A stretch of DNA of 25,758 nucleotides from Firm-04 sp964463355. GTDB taxonomy: Bacteria; Bacillota; Clostridia; Oscillospirales; Ruminococcaceae. The stretch lies in the NCBI GenBank assembly GCA_964463355.1, contig CAYXBP010000024.1, positions 1 through 25,758 of the forward strand. Reading direction: 5' to 3'. The notes below the pieces were generated by a model. It was not told where the DNA came from and did no database searches. It saw only the letters and a list, made by a program, of their open reading frames with translations. The position numbers and the translations under genes are program-made. Shown in pieces: positions 15,336 to 24,763 of this stretch; position 1 is the stretch's first letter; each line of letters begins with the position of its first letter.

Positions 15336-17091
15336 GTATGATGTGGATGAAGTGCTGGAAACTCCGTTTGATTTTTCCCATCTTAAGCGTTCCTTTGTGT
15401 ACATCAAGCGATACAGCGGCAAAATGTTGCTGGCACTGCTGGTTAGTGTAGTTTCGGCAATTGCAGGGTTGATAGGCCCGTTGATCACCCGCCGTGCATT
15501 GGATGTAACCATACCCGAAAAAAATGGCAGAGAGTTGATTCTGCTTGCGCTGATGCTGTTGCTGTGTACAGGGTTTAGTGTGGTGCTTTCCACCATTCGT
15601 GCGCGGATTCTCACAGTGGTAGGGCAGAATATTATCTTTGATATCCGTGAAGATCTTTTTGCGCATCTGCAAAAGCTTCCCTTTTCTTATTATGATGACC
15701 GTCCGCATGGCAAGATACTGACCCGCGTCATCAATTATGTCAACAGTGTGTCAGATATGTTCTCTAGCGGCATCATCAATTTTGTCATGGAAATTTTGAA
15801 TATGGTGTTCATTCTGGTTTTTATGCTGATTGTCGATGTGCGGTTGACATTGGTAACACTTTCCGGGCTGCCGTTGTTTATGCTGGTGATGTTTTCTATT
15901 AAAAAGTATCAGCGCAGAGCTTGGCAGGATGTTTCCAATAAAGGCTCAAACATGAACGCCTATTTGCAGGAGAATATCGTTGGTGCGAGAATCACGCAGG
16001 TGTTCCATCGCGAGGCGGAAAATGCCGGGATCTACGACCGCCTGAACGAGCGATACCGCAAAAGCTGGATGCACGCTGTTATTTTTTCCAATCTGGTGTG
16101 GCCTGTCACGGATAATATTTCTACATTGGTGCGTGCCGCGATGTTCATTGTTGGGCTGCTTGTGCTTGAACCTGGAACGGTTTCTCTGGGTGTACTTGCT
16201 GCTATGACAGGTTATGCATCACGCTTTTGGCAGCCAATTATGAACCTTTCTAATATCATGAACAATTTCATCAACAACATTGCGTATCTGGAGCGCATTT
16301 TTGAAACGCTGGATGAGCCAGTGATTGTCGATGATCTGCCTGATGCGACGACTATGGACGATATCACAGGGCAGGTGCGCTTCCGTGATGTGACCTTTGG
16401 CTATGAGAAGAATCTTCCCGTGCTGGAGCATCTTTCCTTCGATGTTAAGGCAGGGGAGAGTGTGGCACTGGTTGGGGAAACAGGTGCAGGAAAATCTACA
16501 ATTGTGTCATTGCTTTCCAGATTCTATAACCTCGATGACGGCGCGATTCTGATTGATGGCATTGATATTTCCACCGTGACGCTTCGTTCGCTGCGCTCTC
16601 ATATGGGTATTATGCTGCAAGATAGTTTTATTTTCAGTGGCACCATCATGGATAATATCCGTTACGGTAAGCTGGATGCAACCGATGAAGAAGTAATCGC
16701 AGCGGCAAAGACGGTTTATGCAGATGGCTTTATCAGCGAAATGGAGGAGGGCTATCATACGCAGGTGAATGAGCGAGGTTCCAAGTTATCTGGTGGTGAA
16801 AAGCAACTGATCAGCTTTGCCAGAACCGTTCTTAGCGACCCCAGAATCCTGATCCTCGATGAAGCAACTTCGTCCATTGATGCCCGTACTGAGGCGTTGC
16901 TGCAAAAGGGAATTGCCGGTATGCTGCGGGGCAGAACCTCTTTTATCATTGCGCACAGGCTATCCACCATCCGCAACTGCGACCGTATTATGTATATCGG
17001 TGAAAAGGGTATTTTGGAGAGCGGCAGCCATGAGGAACTGATGGAGAAAAAAGGTTTGTACTATCAGTTGTATACTTCGCAATCTACATAA
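15322..17091 (+). CDS. ABC exporter half-transporter with canonical catalytic residues
   Basis: A 589-residue partner of the preceding gene, again a six-helix membrane domain (about 30-330) plus ATPase domain. Walker A GETGAGKST starts at 385, and the signature is LSGGE at 489. Walker B ILILDEATS has catalytic Glu514, and the switch histidine is His545 (IAHRLSTI). It therefore supplies the hydrolytic Walker residues of the competent site, while its LSGGE signature faces the partner's degenerate site. The ATG at 15322 has GGAGG eight bases upstream and overlaps the preceding gene; an earlier in-frame start at 15226 lies well inside that gene and lacks a ribosome binding site. A terminator follows about 100 bases after the stop. 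Confidence 0.93.
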   Translation: MARNKYDVDEVLETPFDFSHLKRSFVYIKRYSGKMLLALLVSVVSAIAGLIGPLITRRALDVTIPEKNGRELILLALMLLLCTGFSVVLSTIRARILTVVGQNIIFDIREDLFAHLQKLPFSYYDDRPHGKILTRVINYVNSVSDMFSSGIINFVMEILNMVFILVFMLIVDVRLTLVTLSGLPLFMLVMFSIKKYQRRAWQDVSNKGSNMNAYLQENIVGARITQVFHREAENAGIYDRLNERYRKSWMHAVIFSNLVWPVTDNISTLVRAAMFIVGLLVLEPGTVSLGVLAAMTGYASRFWQPIMNLSNIMNNFINNIAYLERIFETLDEPVIVDDLPDATTMDDITGQVRFRDVTFGYEKNLPVLEHLSFDVKAGESVALVGETGAGKSTIVSLLSRFYNLDDGAILIDGIDISTVTLRSLRSHMGIMLQDSFIFSGTIMDNIRYGKLDATDEEVIAAAKTVYADGFISEMEEGYHTQVNERGSKLSGGEKQLISFARTVLSDPRILILDEATSSIDARTEALLQKGIAGMLRGRTSFIIAHRLSTIRNCDRIMYIGEKGILESGSHEELMEKKGLYYQLYTSQST

Positions 17092-17189
17092 GCAAATGGA
17101 TGTAATACCCAGGCATTGCGAAGGCTTTGCACAAGCCGCAAATAAAGGGGCAAAACTTGAATAATGCCCGTTTTCGATAGACTGAAATT

Positions 17190-17220
17190 GTCCTCTTGTA
17201 TTGGCAAGAGGACGTTTTTT
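17190..17220 (+). terminator. Intrinsic terminator after the exporter operon
   Basis: GTCCTCTTG (17190-17198) and CAAGAGGAC (17205-17213) form a perfect 9-bp stem with a 6-base loop, followed by GTTTTTT. It lies between the exporter pair and the uvrB promoter and separates the two transcription units. Confidence 0.9.
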
Positions 17221-17226
17221 CTCTAC

Positions 17227-17255
17227 TTGCAAAGTATGAGAAAATGGTGTATAAT
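17227..17255 (+). promoter_or_regulatory. Promoter of uvrB
   Basis: TTGCAA (17227-17232), 17 bases, TATAAT (17250-17255), directly after the upstream terminator. Transcription would start near 17262, about 30 bases before the GTG start. No clear LexA-type operator (CGAAC-n4-GTTCG) overlaps it. Confidence 0.8.
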
Positions 17256-17292
17256 ATATCTGCAAACTTTGATGCGGAGAGGAGTCGTCCCC

Positions 17293-19257
17293 GTGAACGA
17301 ACAAAAATTTCGTCTGCATGCCCCCTACGCACCTGCGGGGGATCAGCCCCGCGCCATTCAGGACTTGATCAATGGATTTGAGCAGGGCAAACAAGAACAA
17401 ATTTTGTTGGGCGTGACAGGCTCTGGCAAAACCTTTACCATGGCAAATGTCATTGCAGCGCGCAATAAGCCAACACTGGTACTTGCCCATAACAAGATTT
17501 TGGCGGCGCAGCTTTGCAGTGAGTTCAAGGAGTTTTTTCCTGAAAATGCTGTGGAGTATTTCGTATCCTACTATGATTACTACCAGCCTGAAGCCTATAT
17601 TCCCAGTACCGACAGCTATATTGAAAAGGATTCTGCTATCAACAACGAGATTGACCGTTTGCGCCACTCTGCGACTATGGCTTTGGCTGAGCGCAATGAT
17701 GTGATTATTGTTTCATCGGTTTCGTGCATCTACTCACTGGGTGCCCCAGAGGAATACCGTCACATGACCATTTCCATGCGTCCGGGTATGGAACTCTCCC
17801 GCGAGGATCTCATTGCATCTCTGGTGGCGATCCAGTACCAGCGCAATGATATTGCGATGGAGCGTGGTAATTTTCGTGTGCATGGTGATGTGGTAGATAT
17901 CTGCCCAGTGCAATCCACTGAAACTGCTGTGCGTATTGAGTTTTTTGGCGATGAAATCGACCGCATTGCCGAAATTGAAATCGTAACGGGAGAGATCAAA
18001 GCGATCTTGCAGCATACGGTGATTTTTCCTGCCAGCCATTATGTGGTATCAGCGGATAAATTGGAGGCTGCCATTGACGAACTGCAAGAGGAGCTTGCGC
18101 AAAGAGTGGCATTCTTTGAATCAGAGAACAAACTGATAGAAGCGCAGCGCATAGCCCAACGTACCAATTATGATATCGAAATGTTACGTGAGATCGGCTT
18201 TTGCAGTGGGATTGAGAACTATTCCCGTGTGCTTTCCCGCCGAGAGCCGGGTGCTAAACCACTTACGCTTCTAGACCATTTTCCTGATGATTTTCTGCTG
18301 ATTGTCGATGAGTCACATGTAACGCTGCCGCAGGTGGGCGGGATGTTCGCAGGCGATCGTGCCCGCAAGCAGACCCTGGTGGATTACGGCTTCCGGTTGC
18401 CCAGTGCTTTTGATAATCGGCCATTGAACTACAAAGAATTTACCGCGCGCATCCGTGAAGCAATGTATGTCAGTGCAACGCCTGGTAAGCTGGAAAAAGA
18501 ACGTACCGATACCATTGTAGAGCAGTTGATTCGTCCCACTGGACTTTTGGATCCTCCTGTGACTGTGAAGCCGGTAGAGGGGCAAATCGAGGATTTGCTT
18601 TCGCAGATTCATCAGCGTGTGGAACGCAATGAGCGTGTGCTTGTAACCACTCTGACAAAGAAGATGGCAGAGGATCTGACCGCGTATTTGCAGAATATGC
18701 AAATCAAGGTGCGGTATCTGCACCATGATGTGGATACCATTGAGCGTATGGAATTGCTGCGTGATCTGCGCATGGGTGAATTCGATGTGTTGGTGGGCAT
18801 CAATTTGCTGCGTGAGGGCTTGGATTTGCCTGAAGTATCCCTCGTGGCGATTCTGGATGCCGACAAGGAAGGCTTTTTGCGCTCTGAAACATCTCTGGTG
18901 CAGACGATTGGTCGTGCTGCCCGTAATGCAGGTGGCGAGGTCATTATGTATGCAGATACTGTGACTGGTAGTATGGAACGCGCCATTCTGGAAACAGAAC
19001 GTCGTCGCAGCATCCAGATGGCGTTTAACAAAAAGCACGGCATTGTGCCCAAAACCATCGTCAAAGATATTCGTGATGTGTTGGAGATTTCTACAAAGGA
19101 AAAGACCGAAAAAGCAATTGACAAGCAAATGAGCCGTCAAGAAAAGGAAGAACTCATCAAACAACTGACTGCTCAGATGAAAGAAGCGGCAAAGTTGCTT
19201 GAATTTGAACACGCCGCCTATCTGCGTGATAAAATCAAGACATTGCGTGGGGATTGA
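17293..19257 (+). CDS. uvrB: UvrABC excision nuclease subunit B
   Basis: A 654-residue UvrB, the central DNA damage-verifying helicase-like subunit of nucleotide excision repair. It is loaded onto DNA by UvrA and recruits UvrC. Walker A is GVTGSGKT (40-47). The damage-probing beta-hairpin lies around YYDYYQPEAYIP (93-104), the DEAD-like box is DESH (339-342), and INLLREGLDLPEV is the motif V-VI region. The C-terminal UVR domain is present (LIKQLTAQMKEAAKLLEFE). The GTG at 17293 is chosen because GAGAGGAG lies eight bases upstream and gives the standard N-terminus (MNEQKFRLHAPY). It is followed after 12 bases by a membrane protein gene and then uvrA. Confidence 0.98.
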   Translation: MNEQKFRLHAPYAPAGDQPRAIQDLINGFEQGKQEQILLGVTGSGKTFTMANVIAARNKPTLVLAHNKILAAQLCSEFKEFFPENAVEYFVSYYDYYQPEAYIPSTDSYIEKDSAINNEIDRLRHSATMALAERNDVIIVSSVSCIYSLGAPEEYRHMTISMRPGMELSREDLIASLVAIQYQRNDIAMERGNFRVHGDVVDICPVQSTETAVRIEFFGDEIDRIAEIEIVTGEIKAILQHTVIFPASHYVVSADKLEAAIDELQEELAQRVAFFESENKLIEAQRIAQRTNYDIEMLREIGFCSGIENYSRVLSRREPGAKPLTLLDHFPDDFLLIVDESHVTLPQVGGMFAGDRARKQTLVDYGFRLPSAFDNRPLNYKEFTARIREAMYVSATPGKLEKERTDTIVEQLIRPTGLLDPPVTVKPVEGQIEDLLSQIHQRVERNERVLVTTLTKKMAEDLTAYLQNMQIKVRYLHHDVDTIERMELLRDLRMGEFDVLVGINLLREGLDLPEVSLVAILDADKEGFLRSETSLVQTIGRAARNAGGEVIMYADTVTGSMERAILETERRRSIQMAFNKKHGIVPKTIVKDIRDVLEISTKEKTEKAIDKQMSRQEKEELIKQLTAQMKEAAKLLEFEHAAYLRDKIKTLRGD

Positions 19258-19269
19258 CAGGAGGACATC

Positions 19270-19902
19270 ATGGCATTTATGGGATTGTTTATGTTGATTA
19301 TATTCTTTCTGCTTGCATTCGTCATCGGCATAGCAATATCGATTACTGTATTTGTCATTTCATTGATACAGTACCGAAAGAACTACAAATTGGAGCAATT
19401 CATGAAATCCGCAACCCCTGTGGTGGGGCAGATCATGGATTGCCGTCAGCTGCACGGCAGCGGTAATGCAGTGCCAAATGGCATGGTGCAAAGCTACCGA
19501 GGGAATGCTTACCCCTTTTTGTATGAGTTTTCTGTGACATATCCTTGCAGTGACGGAATGCAGCATATCGCGTTTTTTGGCTTGCGATGTAAAACGCCAT
19601 TGCCATATAAAATTGCGGATACTGTTTCTATGCGGGCTTTTTCGCGGCCATTGCATCCCATCCCGCAATGGGTCATGAATGAAAGCCGTGCCATTGACGG
19701 CTATCTGCCACAAGGCGTTTATCATAACGCATGGCAGGGCGTACCCGTGGATGAAACAGCATCCCTTATGCTGCAAGCAGATCATGAAAAGCTGGAAAAG
19801 CGTTTTCGCAGAAGACGTCGCATTGCATTTGTGTTTCTGATGCTCAGTATGGTATTGATTCTTACCGTCGCAGTGCTTGGTGTTTCGTTCATTATCGCAT
19901 AA
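19270..19902 (+). CDS. Small membrane protein of unknown function between uvrB and uvrA
   Basis: A 210-residue protein with a long hydrophobic segment at about 5-34 and another at about 185-208. The segments enclose a soluble, beta-rich domain of about 150 residues. Both membrane segments are flanked on the soluble-domain side by basic residues (QYRKNYK and KRFRRRRR), so the domain probably faces the cytoplasm. The layout recalls DUF3592-type proteins, but that is a weak resemblance. AGGAGGA lies just before the ATG, and the uvrB stop is 12 bases upstream, so it is likely co-transcribed with uvrB. A link to DNA repair is not shown by the sequence. Confidence 0.75.
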   Translation: MAFMGLFMLIIFFLLAFVIGIAISITVFVISLIQYRKNYKLEQFMKSATPVVGQIMDCRQLHGSGNAVPNGMVQSYRGNAYPFLYEFSVTYPCSDGMQHIAFFGLRCKTPLPYKIADTVSMRAFSRPLHPIPQWVMNESRAIDGYLPQGVYHNAWQGVPVDETASLMLQADHEKLEKRFRRRRRIAFVFLMLSMVLILTVAVLGVSFIIA

Positions 19903-19959
19903 CAATGTGCGATGTATCGTGTTTGTTGATCAAACGCAGAAAGGGATTGTTTTCAATTT

Positions 19960-22812
19960 ATGTTAGACAAGATAATTGTACGTGGCGCAAGAGAGCATAA
20001 TCTGAAGAATATCAGCGTGGAAATCCCGCGGGATAAGCTGGTGGTATTTACTGGACTTTCCGGTTCGGGTAAATCTTCATTGGCGTTTGATACCATTTAT
20101 GCTGATGGGCAACGCCGCTATATGGAAAGTCTCTCTTCCTATGCCCGTATGTTTTTGGGGCAGATGGAAAAGCCTGATGTAGACAGCATCGATGGGCTTT
20201 CTCCAGCTATTTCCATTGATCAGAAAACCACCTCAAAAAATCCGCGCTCTACGGTGGGTACCGTCACTGAAATCTATGACTATTTACGCTTGCTGTATGC
20301 CAGAGTCGGCACACCCCACTGTCCCATTTGCGGCAGAGAGATCAGTCAGCAAACCGTAGATTGCATTGCCGATACTGTGCTTGCTATGGAGCAAGGTACA
20401 AAGCTGCAAGTGATGGCACCGATTGTGCGCGGCAGAAAAGGTGAATATATCAAGGAACTGGAAGCTGCGAAGAAATCAGGTTTTGTCCGTGCCCGTGTAG
20501 ATGGCAGCATCTATGATCTGAGTGAAACGATCAAGATGGACAAGAATAAAAAGCATAACATTGAGATTGTGGTAGACCGTCTGGTAGTGAAAGACGGCAT
20601 CCGTACCCGACTGACGGATAGTCTGGAAACTGCCACAAAATTGACTGATGGACTTGTAATCATCAGCGTGATAGGTGGTGAAGAACAGCTGTATTCTCTT
20701 TCCTATGCCTGCCCTGACCATGGCTTCTCCATGGAGGAAATGAGCCCCCGTATGTTTTCGTTTAATAATCCCTATGGCGCGTGCGAGCGTTGTACGGGTT
20801 TGGGCGTGTTTACAGAGTTTGACCCACAAACCCTGATGCCCAATATGCAGCTTTCAGTGCGAGAAGGTGCATTTCGTGTGCCTGGTTGGAATACGTTGGA
20901 TGAGAGTTCCTTTGCCACCATGTATTATCGTGCGATATCGCAGGAATACGGCATTTCTCTGGATGCACCCATCTGCGACCTGACAGAAGAAGAACGCAAT
21001 GTGTTCCTGTATGGCACGGGCGAACGGAAATTGGAGCTGCACCGTCATAAAAGCTATGGTGGTGGCGTGTATTATCAGCCTTTTGAGGGCCTTATTCCGA
21101 ATCTGAAGCGGCGGTACACCTACGCTTCGCCATCGGTTAAGGAGGAACTGGAGGAGTTTATGTCCAGTGTTCCTTGTCCCGATTGTCATGGCAAACGTCT
21201 GAAACCTGCATCATTGGCAGTTACCATTGGCGGATTGGACATTGATGCACTTTGCAGCAAATCAGTGACGGAGCTTGTGGACTTTTTTGAGGAGATTCCC
21301 TTTACCCCACGACAAATGCAGATCGCCCGTTTGATCATTAAGGAGATCAGATCACGCCTTGGCTTTTTGCAGAGTGTAGGGCTTGGATATCTTTCACTTT
21401 CTCGTGCAGCTGGAACCTTGTCTGGCGGCGAAAGTCAGCGTATCCGTCTTGCCACGCAGATCGGTTCTTCGTTGATGGGAGTGCTGTATATTCTGGATGA
21501 ACCGAGCATCGGTCTGCATCAGCGTGATAACGAAAAGTTGATTGCTACTTTGCAGCGTCTGCGCGATTGCGGCAATACCGTTATTGTGGTGGAGCATGAT
21601 GACGATACCATGCGTGCCGCAGATTTCATTGTGGATATTGGCCCTGGGGCAGGTGTGAACGGCGGCAAGATCGTTTTTGCTGGTACGTTTGAGAAGCTGC
21701 TTTCCTGTGAGGAATCCGTTACGGCGCAATATCTCAGTGGCAAAAAGAAAATTCCATTGCCCGTGCAGCATCGTCTTGGCAATGGAAAAGAGTTGGTGGT
21801 ATATGGTGCCACGGAGAACAATCTGAAAAACCTGACTGTGCATTTCCCCCTTGGTAAGCTGATTTGTGTGACAGGCGTTTCTGGTTCGGGCAAGTCATCG
21901 TTGGTCAATGAGGTACTGTATAAGTATCTTGCGGCGAAGCTCAACCGTGCCAAGATCCGTGCGGGTAAATGCAAGTGCATCGAAGGCGTAGAGCATCTGG
22001 ATAAGGTTATATGCATTGATCAATCGCCCATTGGCAGAACACCGCGCTCCAACCCAGCGACGTATACAGGCGTGTTTGGAGATATCCGCAATCTGTTTGC
22101 ACAAACCGCCGAAGCGAAAATGCGTGGGTATGGCCCAGGCAGATTCTCTTTTAATATACGCGGTGGTCGTTGTGAAGCTTGCGAGGGCGACGGCATTGTG
22201 AAAATAGAGATGCATTTTCTGCCCGATGTGTATGTGCCGTGCGATGTCTGTAAGGGCAGGCGGTATAATCACGAAACTCTTGAAGTCAAGTATAAGGGCA
22301 AATCCATTCACGATGTGCTGGAAATGACTGTCGATGAAGGCTGCGAATTCTTTTCTGCGATTCCTAAAATTGCACGCAAGCTAAACACATTGCGAGAGGT
22401 AGGGCTTGGTTATATCAAGATAGGGCAGCCTGCTACGACCCTTTCGGGCGGCGAGGCGCAGCGTGTCAAACTTTCCACCGAATTGCAAAAGCGTTCTACC
22501 GGTCAGACGATTTATATTCTGGATGAGCCGACCACAGGTCTGCATAATGCCGATGTTCATCAATTGATTGACGTGTTGCAGCGTCTTGCAGATGCAGGCA
22601 ATACGCTGGTGATCATCGAGCATAACTTGAATGTTATCAAGGTAGCGGATCATATTATTGACCTTGGGCCAGAGGGCGGCAACGGCGGCGGCACGATTGT
22701 GGCAGAGGGTACGCCTGAAGAAGTCGCCGCAGTAAAAGAATCTTACACGGGCAGATTTTTAGCACCCTATTTGCAGGATTCTGCCGTTATTGTGCCGAAG
22801 AAACCGAACTAA
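19960..22812 (+). CDS. uvrA: UvrABC excision nuclease subunit A
   Basis: A 950-residue UvrA, the damage-scanning ATPase dimer of nucleotide excision repair that loads UvrB. Two ABC ATPase modules are complete: Walker A GLSGSGKS at 32-39 and GVSGSGKSS from about 639, with signatures LSGGES (487) and LSGGEA (828). Each is followed by an ILDEP Walker B. Zinc-binding cysteine pairs are visible as CPICG, CPDCHGK and CEACEGDG with CDVCKGRR. The ATG at 19960 gives the usual N-terminus (MLDKIIVRGAREHNLKNI). Its nearest purine-rich site, AAAGGG, is rather far (14 bases). The last 26 bases overlap the end of the convergent YigZ-type gene. Confidence 0.98.
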   Translation: MLDKIIVRGAREHNLKNISVEIPRDKLVVFTGLSGSGKSSLAFDTIYADGQRRYMESLSSYARMFLGQMEKPDVDSIDGLSPAISIDQKTTSKNPRSTVGTVTEIYDYLRLLYARVGTPHCPICGREISQQTVDCIADTVLAMEQGTKLQVMAPIVRGRKGEYIKELEAAKKSGFVRARVDGSIYDLSETIKMDKNKKHNIEIVVDRLVVKDGIRTRLTDSLETATKLTDGLVIISVIGGEEQLYSLSYACPDHGFSMEEMSPRMFSFNNPYGACERCTGLGVFTEFDPQTLMPNMQLSVREGAFRVPGWNTLDESSFATMYYRAISQEYGISLDAPICDLTEEERNVFLYGTGERKLELHRHKSYGGGVYYQPFEGLIPNLKRRYTYASPSVKEELEEFMSSVPCPDCHGKRLKPASLAVTIGGLDIDALCSKSVTELVDFFEEIPFTPRQMQIARLIIKEIRSRLGFLQSVGLGYLSLSRAAGTLSGGESQRIRLATQIGSSLMGVLYILDEPSIGLHQRDNEKLIATLQRLRDCGNTVIVVEHDDDTMRAADFIVDIGPGAGVNGGKIVFAGTFEKLLSCEESVTAQYLSGKKKIPLPVQHRLGNGKELVVYGATENNLKNLTVHFPLGKLICVTGVSGSGKSSLVNEVLYKYLAAKLNRAKIRAGKCKCIEGVEHLDKVICIDQSPIGRTPRSNPATYTGVFGDIRNLFAQTAEAKMRGYGPGRFSFNIRGGRCEACEGDGIVKIEMHFLPDVYVPCDVCKGRRYNHETLEVKYKGKSIHDVLEMTVDEGCEFFSAIPKIARKLNTLREVGLGYIKIGQPATTLSGGEAQRVKLSTELQKRSTGQTIYILDEPTTGLHNADVHQLIDVLQRLADAGNTLVIIEHNLNVIKVADHIIDLGPEGGNGGGTIVAEGTPEEVAAVKESYTGRFLAPYLQDSAVIVPKKPN

Positions 22813-23425
22813 AATCGGCATAATGTTCCATAAGCACAGTTGTCTGAATCGTGCCACAGGAGATTTCTGTCAAACGCGCCTCCAGCAGGGGGTGCGTTTC
22901 TTTTTTGACATCAATGCAAAGCGTGACAGCCTCACCGAAATCGCTTTGCACTTCTAAGACGCCATAATCGGGCAGCAAATAGCGAACCTTGCCGTAAAGT
23001 CCGTAGTCCATCACGATTTTTAGGCGGACTGCCTCGCAAAAACACTGTATTTGCGCATACTGCACAGCGAGTGCCGCCGCCGCAGAGTAGGCACGTGTCA
23101 GACCGCTTGCCCCCAGCAACACACCGCCGAAATATCGTGTGACTACGCAAACCACATCGGTCAGGCCAGCTTTTTGAAGAACGCTTAGTACTGGTACACC
23201 TCCGGTGCCCTGCGGCTCACCATCATCGCTGTAACGTAAAATGCCTTCAGTGCGCAGCGCATATGCCCAAACATTGTGTCTTGCCTTATGATGCTTTGCT
23301 TTGCTTTGCTCGATGTATGCCGCAGCCTCATCAACGGTCAGTACATGATGAAGCTGTGCGATAAATTCCGAGCGTTTTTCTGTCAAGCTCCCTTCGCTGG
23401 GAGCAGCTATTGTGCGATATTCCAT
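22787..23425 (-). CDS. yigZ: YigZ/IMPACT-family protein
   Basis: A 212-residue protein of the YigZ/UPF0029 (IMPACT) family, whose molecular role in bacteria is not settled. The conserved block YSDDGEPQGTGGVPVL (65-80) and VVTRYFGGVLLGASGLTRAY (94-113) identify it. The C-terminal domain (about 135-200) has the EF-G domain-like fold expected for the family. It starts four bases after the tmcAL stop, with AAGGA in the overlap region, so the two form one leftward operon. Its 3' end overlaps the 3' end of uvrA on the opposite strand. Confidence 0.93.
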   Translation of the reverse strand: MEYRTIAAPSEGSLTEKRSEFIAQLHHVLTVDEAAAYIEQSKAKHHKARHNVWAYALRTEGILRYSDDGEPQGTGGVPVLSVLQKAGLTDVVCVVTRYFGGVLLGASGLTRAYSAAAALAVQYAQIQCFCEAVRLKIVMDYGLYGKVRYLLPDYGVLEVQSDFGEAVTLCIDVKKETHPLLEARLTEISCGTIQTTVLMEHYADFSSVSSAQ

Positions 23426-23429
23426 GGTA

Positions 23430-24623
23430 TTATTCCTTCACCATTGCGATTTTTGCCCTATAGTCAGCATCTGCCGGAGCGACCTTGTTCAATGCCAGCC
23501 CATAGATGGCAGTTGCCTTGGCTTCCAATTCTGTCATCTGGGCAGCAGCGTCGCTGCATTCTGCTAGCTTTGCAAGAGAGGTTGCACAGGGTATGCTGCT
23601 GCCTGCCTGCTTTGCCGCCGTCAGAATCTCGGAACCACGTTCATTTAGCGCAAGAATTCTTGCATAGGGTGGTGTATCTGCAATATGTTCGCGGCGAACA
23701 CCCAGTAGAATATGCAGCATGATGCGACGTAGCCGTGCCATGGTATAACGCTTGCTTTTGATGGCATCAAACATTGCATCCAGAGAGGTTGCATTGCGCG
23801 CTGCCAGGATCTTATTCTCTAATCCCTGTGCGACTTCGGGAGATGCCAGCAGTTGTTCAGGGGTTGCCGTGCGCAGACAGTACAGCAGCGTGCGTTCCAG
23901 ATTGATAAATCTTGCAATATTGCCATTGGCAGCACAGCTGCGGATACTCTGAGCAGTGACGGCGGGCACAAGTTTTTCGTAGTCTTTTTTGTTTTCAGCA
24001 AGCATTTTGCGCACATGGGATGCACTGGTCTGATCGTCTGCAATGATAGCAGAATCATGTGCAACCAGCCGTTGTACCGTAAAGGGGTGTATCTCGCTGT
24101 GCAAATTTTCAATGGCGCGGAGATACTCAATGGCAAGCACATTGTTGGGCGTATCAAATAAAGCCGAAAGCTTGTCGCCGTAATTCTGTCGCAGCAGGAT
24201 GTGCAGTGCTTTTGGGTAGGAATGTCCAAGCCTGAGCAGTTCTTCCAGTTCGGGGCGATTTGCACACTCGTTGGATGCATCCATCGCTTGTTTTAGCGTT
24301 GTAATATTACCGCACTCACTGCCAAAAGAAAGTTCATCCACACAACCAAGATTGGCAAGAATAGATACCGCACCCTTTGCAAAAACTTCCGCAGCACCCA
24401 GCGCATAGGGCACCGGCAGTTCCAGTACAAGATCTGCACCGCAGCTTGTTGCAACTTTTGCACGCGTAAACTTATCCATCATTGCAACATCGCCACGCTG
24501 TACAAAATTGCCGCTCATCACCGCAACGATGTGTGTTGCACCGTTTTTTCTGGTTTCTTTTATGTGGTGCAGATGCCCGTTGTGAAAGGGGTTGTACTCA
24601 CAGATAATACCGCTGATTTTCAT
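23430..24623 (-). CDS. tmcAL: tRNA(Met) cytidine acetate ligase (TmcAL, YlbM-type)
   Basis: A 397-residue TmcAL, which uses acetate and ATP to acetylate the wobble cytidine (ac4C34) of elongator tRNA-Met in Firmicutes. The N-terminus MKISGIICEYNPFHNGHLHH carries the HxGH nucleotidyltransferase motif (His14-Asn-Gly-His17). FVQRGDVAMMDKFTRA and GADLVLELP are family signatures. The C-terminal half is helical with the SKRYT-ARLRRI-LH region. AAGGAGG precedes the ATG. It is transcribed leftward with the YigZ gene and divergently from ackA. The neighbourhood is notable because both TmcAL and acetate kinase use acetate and ATP. Confidence 0.95.
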   Translation of the reverse strand: MKISGIICEYNPFHNGHLHHIKETRKNGATHIVAVMSGNFVQRGDVAMMDKFTRAKVATSCGADLVLELPVPYALGAAEVFAKGAVSILANLGCVDELSFGSECGNITTLKQAMDASNECANRPELEELLRLGHSYPKALHILLRQNYGDKLSALFDTPNNVLAIEYLRAIENLHSEIHPFTVQRLVAHDSAIIADDQTSASHVRKMLAENKKDYEKLVPAVTAQSIRSCAANGNIARFINLERTLLYCLRTATPEQLLASPEVAQGLENKILAARNATSLDAMFDAIKSKRYTMARLRRIMLHILLGVRREHIADTPPYARILALNERGSEILTAAKQAGSSIPCATSLAKLAECSDAAAQMTELEAKATAIYGLALNKVAPADADYRAKIAMVKE

Positions 24624-24728
24624 TGAAAATGCCTCCTTTTTGAATCCTGTTATGACAAATACTCCAAAACTCGCCGTAAAACGGACGGTTTTTTCGGTAG
24701 CAAAAATCTGCTTTTTTGCAAAAAGCCC

Positions 24729-24757
24729 TTGAATGTTTCGCCAAATTCGTGTATAAT
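24729..24757 (+). promoter_or_regulatory. Promoter of ackA
   Basis: TTGAAT (24729-24734), 17 bases, TATAAT (24752-24757). Transcription would begin near 24764, giving a leader of about 136 bases before the acetate kinase ATG. Confidence 0.75.
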
Positions 24758-24763
24758 AGAAAT

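Noticed and set aside
17164..17292. Longer uvrB start at 17164
   Set aside because: The extension would run through the terminator and the promoter; the GTG at 17293 has a good ribosome binding site and gives the family N-terminus.
18313..19212. 299-codon open frame on the - strand
   Set aside because: Antisense shadow of uvrB, without domain signals or a ribosome binding site.
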